This document shows, piece by piece, positions 1-8,612 of a stretch of 64,000 bases of DNA; the stretch's first letter is position 1; each line of letters opens with the position of its first letter. The DNA is taken from positions 620,001 to 684,000 of the forward strand of contig JAWKMU010000001.1 of the NCBI GenBank assembly GCA_041392065.1. The letters are read 5' to 3'. The notes beneath the pieces were generated by a model. The model did not search any database. It was given only the letters and a program-made list of their open reading frames with translations, and was not told the DNA's origin. This stretch comes from CAJQLB01 sp041392065 (GTDB lineage Bacteria > Bacteroidota > Bacteroidia > Flavobacteriales > Flavobacteriaceae). The translations under genes were made by a program, and so were the position numbers.

Positions 1-187
1 AAGTGAAAAGTTGATTGTTGAAGTAGATGGAAATGTTCATAACAATAGTGTTAATAATGATTATGATTTTAATAGAACAAAAGAATTAGAACAGTTAGGC
101 TTTAAAGTTATAAGATTTATTAATGATGAAGTATTTAAAAATTTAGATTTAATTTTAGAAGCTATAAAACAAGAATTTAAAAAATAA
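1..187 (+). CDS. DUF559 domain protein, C-terminal end only
   Basis: The frame is open from the window edge (first full codon at base 2) to TAA at 185-187, giving about 61 residues. It contains VEVDG, then RTKELEQLGFKVIRF and a final acidic/lysine-rich helix. This is the C-terminal part of the DUF559 domain, a Vsr/PD-(D/E)XK nuclease-like fold. The same motifs occur in the insert inside recG (IEVDG and LKDLGFKVIRF), so the two are homologous but diverged. The N-terminal part lies outside the window, so I cannot say whether this is a free-standing gene or fused to something upstream. A stem-loop follows 12 bases after the stop and yidC begins 47 bases after it. Confidence 0.85.
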   Translation, partial: SEKLIVEVDGNVHNNSVNNDYDFNRTKELEQLGFKVIRFINDEVFKNLDLILEAIKQEFKK

Positions 188-199
188 CCACCTCTTAGT

Positions 200-220
200 C
201 TCCTCCTTAAAAAGGAGGAG
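200..220. repeat. Perfect 21-bp palindrome at the end of the DUF559 ORF
   Basis: Two 9-base arms, CTCCTCCTT and AAGGAGGAG, flank an AAA loop. It begins 12 bases after the DUF559 stop and ends 14 bases before the yidC ATG. There is no U-tract, so it is a poor terminator. The right arm contains GGAGG, complementary to the 16S 3' end. That is unusual in this phylum and might affect yidC translation (inference). The same kind of stem-loop sits at the end of the DUF559 insert in recG. Confidence 0.85.
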
Positions 221-234
221 AAACTTAAAACAAT

Positions 235-2139
235 ATGGAAGAAAAAAAATTAGACATTAACTCCATCATAGGATTTATCCTCATTTTTGGGATTTTATTG
301 TGGATGTTATATAACAACCAACCAACTCCTGAAGAGTTAGAAGCCCAAGAAAAAGCAAAACAAGAACAGGTTGAAGCTGAGAAAAAAGCTAAAGAAGCAG
401 AAGATGCCGAAACTTTTGTTACCACTTCCGAAGATTACAGCATTAGCAATCCTCAGGATTCATTGCAAATGGCTGAACTTCAAAATAAAATAGGTGCTTT
501 TGCTTATTCAGCTAATACAGTAAATTCAGAAAAAGAAACAGTTTTAGAAAACGAAGTACTTTATCTCAAAGTAAATAATAAAGGAGGTTATATTTCAGAA
601 GTTAAACTCAAGAAATTTACTAAATACGACTCACTTCCTGTTTATCTTATAAAAGACCAAAACTCCATTTTCAATATCAAATTTGGAACTTCAGATAACA
701 GAACTCTAAATACACAAGATCTTTACTTCCAGCCAACTTTGTCTCAAAGCAATGGCAATCAGGTTTTATCTATGAAGTTGAAGGTTTCCGAAACACGCTT
801 TTTAGAATACAGATACGAATTAAAACCTAACGATTATATGCTTGATTTTTCTGTGAAATCTCAAGGATTGGAAGGTGTTGTAAACGGAAGTCAAGATATT
901 GTTTTAGATTGGAAATTAAAGGGTAGAAGACAGGCTAAAAGTATCTCCTACGAAAACAGATACACACGTTTAACTTACAAATACGAAGACGATAAAATTG
1001 AAAAGTTAGGTCAAATGGGTGATGACGAAGAAACCGAAGTCGATGTACGTTGGTTATCGTTCAGGCAACACTTTTTTAGTTCCATTTTATTAACAGACAA
1101 GCCATTTAAAACGGTCAACTTAAAATCGGTTAACTTAATGAACGATGAAGAGGTTGACACCCTTTACACTAAGAGTTATGCTGTTTCAATTCCTTTAGAA
1201 CTTGATGGAGGTGAGTTTAACGAGTTGTTAAACATGTACTATGGTCCAACAGACAGTCAAGTACTTAAAACTTATAAACGTGACTTAGAAGAAAGTATTC
1301 CTTTTGGTTGGGGAATTTTCGGTTGGATTAACAAGGCCTTATTTATTCCGTTATTCGGATTTTTAAGCGGTTTCTTACCTTACGGAATTGCTATTATTGT
1401 TATGACAATTTTGGTGAGATTGGTTTTGTCTCCAGTACTTTATAAGTCGTATTTGTCTCAGGCTAAAATGAAAATTTTAAAACCAGAGATTACAGAAATA
1501 GCTGCGAAGTATAAAGACAACCCAATGAAAAAGCAGCAAGAAACTATGGCATTATATAATAAAGCTGGAGCCAATCCAATGAGTGGTTGTTTGCCTGCTT
1601 TGGTACAGCTTCCAGTGTTTTATGCCTTATTCATGTTTTTCCCAACAGCTTTTGAGTTGCGTCAAAAAAGCTTCCTTTGGGCTGACGATTTATCATCGTA
1701 TGATGCTGTTGCTCAACTTCCATTCCATATACCATTTTATGGTGACCACGTAAGTTTGTTCCCAATTTTGGCAGCTGTGGCAATTTTCTTTTATATGAAA
1801 ATGACAACAGGCCAACAAGTGGCATCTCAACCAACTCAGGAAGGAATGCCAGACATGACCAAAATGATGAAATGGATGATTTATTTCTCACCATTAATGA
1901 TGTTGTTTTTCTTTAATAACTATGCAGCTGGTTTAAGTTTGTATTACTTTATTTCAAACTTAATTACTATTGGTATTATGTTAGTGATTAAGAACTATAT
2001 CTTGGATGAAGATAAAATTCATGCACAGATTCAAGAGAATAAAAAGAAGCCTAAAAAGCAAGGTAAGTTTGCAAGAAAAATGCAAGAGATGATGGAAAAG
2101 GCAGAAGAGCAGAAAAGAATGCAACAACGTAAAAAATAA
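235..2139 (+). CDS. yidC: Membrane protein insertase YidC
   Basis: Inserts and folds inner-membrane proteins, alone or with SecYEG. The 634-residue product has an N-terminal membrane segment (about residues 11-26), a charged linker, a large periplasmic domain (about 95-340), and the C-terminal Oxa1-type core (about 370-590). The core has a conserved-looking arginine at 395 in the first core helix, and the tail is very lysine-rich, as expected for ribosome contact. Length and architecture match Bacteroidota YidC. In related genomes I recall pyrG directly upstream; here a DUF559 ORF occupies that side. A REP-like element and a strong terminator follow. Confidence 0.97.
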   Translation: MEEKKLDINSIIGFILIFGILLWMLYNNQPTPEELEAQEKAKQEQVEAEKKAKEAEDAETFVTTSEDYSISNPQDSLQMAELQNKIGAFAYSANTVNSEKETVLENEVLYLKVNNKGGYISEVKLKKFTKYDSLPVYLIKDQNSIFNIKFGTSDNRTLNTQDLYFQPTLSQSNGNQVLSMKLKVSETRFLEYRYELKPNDYMLDFSVKSQGLEGVVNGSQDIVLDWKLKGRRQAKSISYENRYTRLTYKYEDDKIEKLGQMGDDEETEVDVRWLSFRQHFFSSILLTDKPFKTVNLKSVNLMNDEEVDTLYTKSYAVSIPLELDGGEFNELLNMYYGPTDSQVLKTYKRDLEESIPFGWGIFGWINKALFIPLFGFLSGFLPYGIAIIVMTILVRLVLSPVLYKSYLSQAKMKILKPEITEIAAKYKDNPMKKQQETMALYNKAGANPMSGCLPALVQLPVFYALFMFFPTAFELRQKSFLWADDLSSYDAVAQLPFHIPFYGDHVSLFPILAAVAIFFYMKMTTGQQVASQPTQEGMPDMTKMMKWMIYFSPLMMLFFFNNYAAGLSLYYFISNLITIGIMLVIKNYILDEDKIHAQIQENKKKPKKQGKFARKMQEMMEKAEEQKRMQQRKK

Positions 2140-2150
2140 ACAGAGTAATT

Positions 2151-2201
2151 CCTTCCCTTTTTAAAGGAAGGTGTCCAGACATTATCGTCTTGACGGAAGG
2201 G
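2151..2201. repeat. REP-like imperfect inverted-repeat element
   Basis: The first hairpin pairs CCTTCC (2151-2156) with GGAAGG (2166-2171). The second pairs GTCCAGAC with GTCTTGAC around ATTATC, with one mismatch. It is followed by another GGAAGGG that could also pair with the first arm. It sits 11 bases after the yidC stop and just before the terminator. The layout is that of a compact REP/BIME-type element. I infer relatedness to other GGAGG/GGAAGG palindromes here only from arm composition and position. Confidence 0.6.
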
Positions 2202-2208
2202 TTAAATG

Positions 2209-2254
2209 AAGCTGCCAATTTAATAGTAAGATATTTTATTTTGGCAGCTTTTTT
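2209..2254 (+). terminator. Rho-independent terminator after yidC
   Basis: A 10-bp perfect stem, AAGCTGCCAA (2209-2218) with TTGGCAGCTT (2241-2250), is followed by a run of T. The loop is long (22 bases) and AT-rich. It separates yidC from the next plus-strand gene. Confidence 0.85.
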
Positions 2255-2293
2255 GTTATACAATTTTGAAAGAACAACAACGTTATTGAGTTT

Positions 2294-2995
2294 ATGAATA
2301 CAAAAGCAATATATCTTTTCCTTTTTTTGTGCTCCATTGGTTGGGCACAAGAGATCAATCAGTTTGATGCAAATGGAGAACGACATGGTATTTGGAAAAA
2401 GAATTTTGATGGTACACAGCAAATTCGTTACGAAGGTGAGTTTAACCATGGTAAAGAAATAGGTCTGTTTAAGTTTTACATTTTAGTAAAAAAGAAAAGC
2501 ATTTTATCTGCTACAAAACTTTTCAATGCCAATGATGATAGTGCTGAGGTAAAATTCCTCTCTTCAAAAGGAAAAACCATTAGCGAAGGTAAAATGGTTG
2601 GCAAAACCTATGTTGGTAAATGGACTTACTATCATAAAAATTCAGACAAAATAATGACAGTTGAAACCTATGACGATAATGGCGTTTTGCAAGGCGAGCG
2701 TTTGGTGTATTATGATAATGGTCAATTAGCTGAAAAGGCAAACTATATAAATGGTAAAATGGAAGGATCTTCTGAAGTGTATTCATTAAAAGGTATCGTT
2801 TTAAAATCGTTTATTTACGTAAATGGAGAACTTCACGGACCAACAAAAACCTATAACGGAAAAGCTGAGTTGTTATCTGAAGGTCAATACAAACGAGGTA
2901 AAAAAACAGGAATCTGGAAGTACTACGAAGATGGCAAACTTGTAGATGAAAAGAATTTTACATACGTTCCTAAGCTTCAAAAAAATAACAACTAG
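2294..2995 (+). CDS. Secreted YwqK-like (MORN-type repeat) protein
   Basis: The 233-residue protein has a signal peptide ending near WAQ (residue 19). It is built of repeated short strands of the type 'GxxxGxWxYYxxxG': HGIWKKN, GKWTYYH, GERLVYYDNGQL, GKKTGIWKYYEDGK. This is the MORN-like repeat of the family annotated 'toxin-antitoxin system YwqK family antitoxin'. That name says little about function, and no toxin gene is adjacent. The protein probably acts in the periplasm or at the cell surface. I recall a similar gene after yidC in other flavobacteria. Its ATG is 40 bases past the terminator, so it should have its own promoter, but I found no clear match to the consensus. Confidence 0.8.
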   Translation: MNTKAIYLFLFLCSIGWAQEINQFDANGERHGIWKKNFDGTQQIRYEGEFNHGKEIGLFKFYILVKKKSILSATKLFNANDDSAEVKFLSSKGKTISEGKMVGKTYVGKWTYYHKNSDKIMTVETYDDNGVLQGERLVYYDNGQLAEKANYINGKMEGSSEVYSLKGIVLKSFIYVNGELHGPTKTYNGKAELLSEGQYKRGKKTGIWKYYEDGKLVDEKNFTYVPKLQKNNN

Positions 2996-3032
2996 CAATA
3001 ATTGTTTATAATAAAATCTAATGGCAGTCTAT

Positions 3033-3062
3033 TTTGGGTGCCTTTTTTTATTTGTAAATTTG
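3033..3062 (+). promoter_or_regulatory. Promoter for mnmA
   Basis: TTTG (3033-3036), an 18-base spacer, then TAAATTTG (3055-3062), fits the Bacteroidota consensus TTTG-N17-23-TAnnTTTG. Transcription should start near 3069, leaving a leader of about 75 bases before the mnmA ATG. Confidence 0.75.
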
Positions 3063-3143
3063 CAAAATAATTTCAAAAGATATTTTTTGAGTTTATAAAA
3101 GTTGTATAATTAAGAAGATTCCCACTTTCGTGGGAAGTAAAGC

Positions 3144-4331
3144 ATGAAAAGAGTAGTAGTAGGACTTTCTGGTGGTGTAGATTCTAGTGTAGCAGCCTTT
3201 CTTTTAAAAGAACAAGGTTACGACGTAATTGGTCTTTTTATGAAAAATTGGCACGACGATTCTGTTACAATATCTAACGAATGTCCTTGGCTTGAAGACA
3301 GCAACGATGCTATGCTTGTAGCAGAAAAATTGGGTATTCCGTTTCAAACCGTCGACTTAAGTGTTCAATATAAAGAGCGTATTGTAGATTACATGTTCAA
3401 TGAATACGAAAAAGGTCGAACACCAAATCCTGATGTGCTATGCAACAGGGAAATTAAGTTTGATGTGTTCATGAAGATTGCCATGGATCTTGGAGCAGAT
3501 TTTGTGGCAACTGGACATTATTGCAGAAAAAGTTCCTTTGAAAAAGATGGTAAAACTATCTATCAACTTTTATCTGGAAAAGATACAAACAAGGATCAAT
3601 CTTACTTTTTGTGTCAATTGTCACAAGAACAATTAGCAAAAACCTTATTTCCAATTGGGGAATTAACAAAACCAGAGGTTAGGCAAATTGCAACTGAGCA
3701 AGATTTGATTACTGCTGAAAAAAGAGATTCACAAGGTTTATGTTTTATTGGTAAAGTGAAGCTGCCAGATTTTTTACAACAGCAACTCAAACCAAAAGAA
3801 GGTGTTATTATAGAAATTCCTTTAGATTACGAATTATATTCACAAGAAACTCCAAATTTCAACTCCTTTGAAGATCAGCTTGTTTACGAATCGAGAAAAA
3901 TTGATTATCACATTACAGATGGACAGATAGTTGGTAAGCATCAAGGTGCACATTATTTCACAAAAGGGCAGCGAAAAGGTTTAGCAGTTGGAGGAACCAC
4001 TGAACCTTTATTTGTAATTGATACAGATGTTAATGAGAATGTGATTTATACAGGACAAGGAAAATCTCATCCTGGTTTATATAAAAAAACACTCTTTGTA
4101 TCTAATGATGAATTGCATTGGATTCGTGAGGATTTGTCTATAGATGAAGGCGAAACAATGGACGTTATGGCTAGAATAAGATATAGGCAACCATTGCAAA
4201 AAGCAACACTTCATAAAGTAAGTAATGGATTGTTTGTTGCTTTTGAAGAATTACAATCGGCAATAACAGAAGGTCAGTTTGTAGCATGGTATCTTGGCGA
4301 TGAATTAGTTGGTTCTGGAGTAATTTCTTAA
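3144..4331 (+). CDS. mnmA: tRNA 2-thiouridylase MnmA
   Basis: Catalyses s2U34 formation in tRNA-Lys, -Glu and -Gln using sulfur relayed from a cysteine desulfurase, with ATP activation. The 395-residue protein has the PP-loop SGGVDSS at residues 9-15. The catalytic cysteine pair is C100 (in NPDVLCNREIKF) and C200 (in QGLCFIGK). The C-terminal beta-barrel contains YFTKGQRKGLAVGG. Length is typical. It has its own promoter and is followed after 24 bases by a secreted subtilase; cotranscription is possible but a functional link is not expected. Confidence 0.97.
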   Translation: MKRVVVGLSGGVDSSVAAFLLKEQGYDVIGLFMKNWHDDSVTISNECPWLEDSNDAMLVAEKLGIPFQTVDLSVQYKERIVDYMFNEYEKGRTPNPDVLCNREIKFDVFMKIAMDLGADFVATGHYCRKSSFEKDGKTIYQLLSGKDTNKDQSYFLCQLSQEQLAKTLFPIGELTKPEVRQIATEQDLITAEKRDSQGLCFIGKVKLPDFLQQQLKPKEGVIIEIPLDYELYSQETPNFNSFEDQLVYESRKIDYHITDGQIVGKHQGAHYFTKGQRKGLAVGGTTEPLFVIDTDVNENVIYTGQGKSHPGLYKKTLFVSNDELHWIREDLSIDEGETMDVMARIRYRQPLQKATLHKVSNGLFVAFEELQSAITEGQFVAWYLGDELVGSGVIS

Positions 4332-4355
4332 CTTGCAGATACCAAATCATAAAAA

Positions 4356-5963
4356 ATGAAAAAGAAATTACTTTTTTTAAGTTTCATTTTCTTTCAAGGT
4401 GTCCTATTTGCACAAGAAGATGCTTGGGTTTACTTTACAGATAAAGAAGATGTTGCCAATGCTATTGCTAATCCTCTAACCATTCTTACTCAAAAAGCAA
4501 TAGACAGAAAAGCAAACCATAATGTAGTTATTGATGAACGTGATGTTCCTGTTAACGAAAGTTATATCACTCAGGTAAAAAATGCTACAGGAATTATAGT
4601 TTTAGCAAAATCTAAATGGTTTAATGCTGTGCATGTTAGAGGTACTGAAACTAATATCAATGACCTTTTGAATTTGAGCTTTGTCTCTTCGATTGATTTT
4701 GCTGACAATAGTTTAGACATGTCTCCAAATTTAGTAGAACAAATAAAAGATAAATTCAGTATCGAAGATGCTTTGATTGATTTTGACTATGGTAATACAC
4801 AAAACCAAGTAGAAATGATTAGTGCTGATGCTTTACACCAATTAGACTATACAGGACAAGGTGTAACAATCGCAGTTTTAGATGCAGGTTTTCCTAACGT
4901 GAATACAATGGGAGCTTTTCAGAGACTAAGAGATGCAGGAAATTTATTGGATGGTTATGACTTTGTTAATAGAACATCAAATGTTTATGCCTACACTGGA
5001 AATACTCATGGCACAAAGGTTTTGAGTACAATGGCTGGATTCATACAAAATGAGTATGTTGGAACAGCTCCAGATGCTTCGTATTATTTATTCAGAACAG
5101 AAGAAGCAGAGCAAGAAAATCCAGTTGAAGAAAGTTATTGGGTTGAAGCTGCTGAGCGAGCAGATAGTTTAGGTGTAGATATTATTAATACATCCTTAGG
5201 TTATAAAGGTTATGATAATCCAAATTACAGTTATACAAATAACGATTTAGATGGAAATACTGCTTTTATAACTAAAGGTGCAAATATAGCTTTTGAAAAA
5301 GGAATGTTATTAGTTAACTCTGCTGGAAATTCTGGAGCTTCAGGTGTTAATGCTCCTGCTGATGCTGAAGGTGTTTTTACAATTGGTGCAGTAGACTTAA
5401 ATGGAGATTATGTTTCATTTAGCTCTCAAGGTAGTGCCATACAACCAACCCAAAAACCAGATGTTGTAGCTCGTGGAGCAGCAGCTTTTGTGATTGGACC
5501 AGATAATATCATTGTTCAAAATAATGGTACTTCATTTAGTTCACCAATTATGGCTGGAGGTTTGGCTTGTTTACGCCAAGCATTGCCAGATTTAACCAAC
5601 GCAGAAATGATGCAATTGGTTAGAGAATCAGGTTCACAATATGCTACTCCTGATTATTTTTTAGGCTATGGTATTCCTGATTTGGGTAGTGCTTTGGCAG
5701 CAGAATTAAGTAACCAAAATATTGAGCGAACAGAGTTTAAACTTTTTCCTAATCCAGTTGAAACTTCTTTGAATGTGTTATTTCCTGATGAAGTTGAAAA
5801 TGCTAAACTATATATACATGATATCTTAGGAAAATTGGTTTTAGATACAACCATTCAACCTTTTCAGCCTATTGATTTGCAGCAATTATCAAGCGGATTG
5901 TATCTCTTGAAAATTCAAGCAGAAGGAGCCAATTCAAAATCTTTAAAACTGTTAAAGCAATAA
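4356..5963 (+). CDS. Secreted S8 subtilisin-like peptidase with T9SS sorting domain
   Basis: The signal peptide ends at about residue 20 (LFAQ). An inhibitor-like propeptide (about 20-150) precedes the S8 domain. The catalytic triad is D176 (AVLDAG), H218 (NTHGTKV) and S393 (NGTSFSSP), with a candidate oxyanion asparagine at N325 (SAGNSG). The last ~75 residues form a T9SS type A sorting domain (FKLFPNPVETSLNV ... LYIHDILGK ... SSGLYLLKI). All key residues are present, so it should be an active exported protease attached to or released from the cell surface. Its stop is directly abutted by the next gene's ATG. Confidence 0.95.
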   Translation: MKKKLLFLSFIFFQGVLFAQEDAWVYFTDKEDVANAIANPLTILTQKAIDRKANHNVVIDERDVPVNESYITQVKNATGIIVLAKSKWFNAVHVRGTETNINDLLNLSFVSSIDFADNSLDMSPNLVEQIKDKFSIEDALIDFDYGNTQNQVEMISADALHQLDYTGQGVTIAVLDAGFPNVNTMGAFQRLRDAGNLLDGYDFVNRTSNVYAYTGNTHGTKVLSTMAGFIQNEYVGTAPDASYYLFRTEEAEQENPVEESYWVEAAERADSLGVDIINTSLGYKGYDNPNYSYTNNDLDGNTAFITKGANIAFEKGMLLVNSAGNSGASGVNAPADAEGVFTIGAVDLNGDYVSFSSQGSAIQPTQKPDVVARGAAAFVIGPDNIIVQNNGTSFSSPIMAGGLACLRQALPDLTNAEMMQLVRESGSQYATPDYFLGYGIPDLGSALAAELSNQNIERTEFKLFPNPVETSLNVLFPDEVENAKLYIHDILGKLVLDTTIQPFQPIDLQQLSSGLYLLKIQAEGANSKSLKLLKQ

Positions 5964-6905
5964 ATGCAAAATAAAATAACGAAGCTTTTTGGTATTCAAT
6001 ATCCAATTGTACAAGCTGGAATGATTTGGAATAGTGGTTGGAGGCTTGCTTCAGCTGCAAGTAATGCAGGAATTTTAGGTTTGCTTGGTGCTGGAAGCAT
6101 GTATCCAGAAGTTTTGCGAGAGCATATTAAGAAATGCAAAAAAGCCACAGATAAGCCTTTTGGAGTTAATGTGCCAATGTTATATCCAAACATTGAAGAA
6201 ATCATGAATATCATTGTAGAGGAAGATGTGAAAATTGTGTTTACTTCTGCAGGAAACCCAAAGACATGGACCAAGTGGTTACAAGATAAAGGCATTATTG
6301 TGGTTCATGTTGTGAGTAGTGTAAAATTTGCTTTAAAAGCACAAGAAGCAGGAGTTGATGCTGTAGTTGCTGAAGGCTTTGAAGCTGGAGGTCATAATGG
6401 ACGTGATGAAACCACAACATTGACACTAATTCCAATGGTAAAGGAAAAAATAAATATTCCATTAATTGCGGCTGGAGGCATTGCTACAGGAAGAGGTATG
6501 CTGGCTACTATGGTTTTAGGAGCAGATGGCGTACAAATTGGAAGTCGATTTGTAGCTAGTGAAGAAAGCTCAGCACATCAAGCGTTTAAGCAAGTTGTGG
6601 TTGATGCTGAGGAAGGTGCAACACAGTTAACTTTAAAAGAACTTGCTCCTGTACGTTTGATAAAAAACAAATTCTATAACGAGATACAAGAACTTTATAA
6701 GACAGCACCAACTGTAGAACAACTCAAAGAACTTTTAGGGAGAGCAAGAGCCAAACGAGGTATGTTTGAAGGCGATTTAGATGATGGCGAACTAGAAATT
6801 GGTCAAATAGCTGGACTTATTCACGATATAAAGCCTGTTGCTGATATAGTAGCTGAAATTATCACTGAATTTCAAGTAGCAAAGAATGAAATTTCTGGTT
6901 TATAG
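5964..6905 (+). CDS. Nitronate monooxygenase-like FMN oxidoreductase
   Basis: The 313-residue TIM-barrel protein matches the NMO / 2-nitropropane dioxygenase / FabK superfamily. It has YPIVQAGM at the N-terminus, the glycine-rich segment EGFEAGGHNG, and the FMN-phosphate loop AAGGIATGRGM followed by GADGVQIGSRF. Members oxidise alkyl nitronates or reduce enoyl-ACP with FMN; the sequence alone does not separate these. The ATG follows the subtilase stop with no spacing, so the two are likely translationally coupled. The C-terminal part (KRGMFEGDLDDGELEIGQIAG) is characteristic of the broader NMO family. Confidence 0.9.
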   Translation: MQNKITKLFGIQYPIVQAGMIWNSGWRLASAASNAGILGLLGAGSMYPEVLREHIKKCKKATDKPFGVNVPMLYPNIEEIMNIIVEEDVKIVFTSAGNPKTWTKWLQDKGIIVVHVVSSVKFALKAQEAGVDAVVAEGFEAGGHNGRDETTTLTLIPMVKEKINIPLIAAGGIATGRGMLATMVLGADGVQIGSRFVASEESSAHQAFKQVVVDAEEGATQLTLKELAPVRLIKNKFYNEIQELYKTAPTVEQLKELLGRARAKRGMFEGDLDDGELEIGQIAGLIHDIKPVADIVAEIITEFQVAKNEISGL

Positions 6906-6931
6906 GAATTTAATAAGTTTTAGTTGTTGAA

Positions 6932-6963
6932 ATTGATTTTTTAAGTTCAAAAAGCTAAATTTG
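6932..6963 (+). promoter_or_regulatory. Promoter for the haloperoxidase-like gene
   Basis: ATTG (6932-6935), a 20-base spacer and TAAATTTG (6956-6963). Transcription should start near 6970. This rules out the in-frame TTG at 6961 as the start of the next gene and supports the ATG at 7021. Confidence 0.7.
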
Positions 6964-7020
6964 CCTGAATTTATTGGTATTTTCTTATCTGGCAATCTGC
7001 CAACACAAAACAATCTTAAC

Positions 7021-8490
7021 ATGAAAAAAATACTTTTTATATTACTTATCTCATTAATTGTTTTTGGCTGTAAAAATAATGTAGAAGAGAAAGTAGTAAC
7101 CAATGAAACAATAGACCAACCTATAGGAGCAGAAAATCTTGCATACAAATGGGCTCATCTTGCAATTGATGCTCAAGCCTACGATACAGAAAGATTTAAG
7201 CCAAGACCAACAGTTACTTCAAGATATTTAGGATTAATTTGTGTTGCTGTTTTTGATGCTTGGTCAAGATATGATGAAAAGGCAATACCTGTTTATTTAG
7301 ATGGAGTAGATAGAAGACCAACTGAAGAGCAAACCTTAAAAAATAAAGAAACAGCAATTAGTTACGCTGCTTACAGAGCATTAAGAGAATATTATTATTC
7401 AGATTCTTTACTTTTTAAAAATTACATGAAAGAACTGGGTTATGATCCCAACAATATGTCTATGGATGCTAATACACCAGAAGGTATAGGTAATTTAGCG
7501 GCAAAAGCTGTAATAGAAGCAAGAAAAAATGATGGTGCTAACCAATATGGTGAAGAAGAAGGCTCTAATGGAATTGCTTATTTTGATTATACAGGTTATG
7601 AACCAGTTAATCCAGTAGATCAGAATAATGACATTAACCGTTGGCAACCAAAATATTTTTCTGATGGAAAAGGAGGACAATTTGCTCCAGGTTGCTTAAC
7701 ACCTTTTTGGGATAAGGTAAAACCAATTGGTTTGAAGTCTGGAGATCAGTTTAGACCAGGACCTCCTCCAATGGTTGGCTCAGAACAATTAAGAAAAGAA
7801 GTTGAGGAGGTGGTTGAGCTACAAGCTAGCCTAACAGATGAAGAAAAAGCTTTGGTTGAATTTATGCGAGATGGCCCACAATCTGTACAACAAGCTGGTC
7901 ACTGGTTTAAGTTTGCTCAAGAGGTTTCTATTAGAGATAATCATACTTTAGATGAAGATGTAAAAATGTATTTCTATAATCAAATGGTAGCAATGGATGC
8001 TTTTATTGCTTCTTGGGATTCTAAAATGTATTATGACTTTGCTAGACCTTATGCTTTGGTTCATAATCAATATAAAGGAAAAAAAATATTTGGCTGGGCT
8101 GGAGAAGGAAAAGATTTTCAGGAGATTAGAGGTGAAGATTGGAGACCATATTCACCTTCTGTATTTTTATGTCCTCCTTTTCCAAGTTATACATCTGGTC
8201 ATAGTACTATAAGTGGAGCTTGCGCTGAAGCATTAAAGTTATGGACTGGAAGTGATGAGTTTGGTTCTGAAGTTACTATGGTTGCAGGTGCAATGACTGA
8301 ACCAGATAGAGTAGGAGATACAGTTACACTTAAATTTCCTACGTTCTCAAAAACTGCTGAAATGGCTGGAATCTCACGTGTATTAGGTGGTTATCACATT
8401 CAGGCAGATAATATTGCAGGACTTCAACTTGGAAGAGATGTAGCAACGGAAGATTGGAAGTTTTACAAAAAACATGTAGGAGAGGAATAA
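7021..8490 (+). CDS. Vanadium-dependent haloperoxidase-like lipoprotein (PAP2 superfamily)
   Basis: Starting at ATG 7021 gives 489 residues with a lipoprotein signal (IVFGC, Cys17). An upstream in-frame TTG at 6961 would lie on the promoter and bury the signal peptide. The C-terminal half has the vanadate/phosphate-binding signature: KMYYDFARP, PSYTSGHS with H394, and SRVLGGYH with H459. These correspond to the PAP2 motifs of vanadium haloperoxidases and acid phosphatases. The length and the 'GGQFAPGCLTPFWDKVKP' region fit the vanadium-dependent subgroup annotated in marine flavobacteria. Halide specificity cannot be read from the sequence. A terminator follows. Confidence 0.88.
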   Translation: MKKILFILLISLIVFGCKNNVEEKVVTNETIDQPIGAENLAYKWAHLAIDAQAYDTERFKPRPTVTSRYLGLICVAVFDAWSRYDEKAIPVYLDGVDRRPTEEQTLKNKETAISYAAYRALREYYYSDSLLFKNYMKELGYDPNNMSMDANTPEGIGNLAAKAVIEARKNDGANQYGEEEGSNGIAYFDYTGYEPVNPVDQNNDINRWQPKYFSDGKGGQFAPGCLTPFWDKVKPIGLKSGDQFRPGPPPMVGSEQLRKEVEEVVELQASLTDEEKALVEFMRDGPQSVQQAGHWFKFAQEVSIRDNHTLDEDVKMYFYNQMVAMDAFIASWDSKMYYDFARPYALVHNQYKGKKIFGWAGEGKDFQEIRGEDWRPYSPSVFLCPPFPSYTSGHSTISGACAEALKLWTGSDEFGSEVTMVAGAMTEPDRVGDTVTLKFPTFSKTAEMAGISRVLGGYHIQADNIAGLQLGRDVATEDWKFYKKHVGEE

Positions 8491-8521
8491 ACAAAAACTT
8501 CATAATTAAATTTAAGACATA

Positions 8522-8552
8522 AAAAAACTCCCAATATTTTGGGAGTTTTTTA
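8522..8552 (+). terminator. Rho-independent terminator
   Basis: The stem ACTCCCAA / TTGGGAGT has a TATT loop and is flanked by A- and T-runs on both sides, so it can act in both directions. It ends the haloperoxidase-like gene and probably also the converging gene that stops at 8613. Confidence 0.9.
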
Positions 8553-8612
8553 GTATGATCTTGTTTATTCTAAGGAAAATGTACTGAAAAACCTTAATTT
8601 TATAAGCTGTAT

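Noticed and set aside
2051..2449. 132-residue minus-strand ORF across the yidC 3' end and the next gene
   Set aside because: Covers two real genes, the REP-like element and the terminator in antisense. No recognisable protein features.
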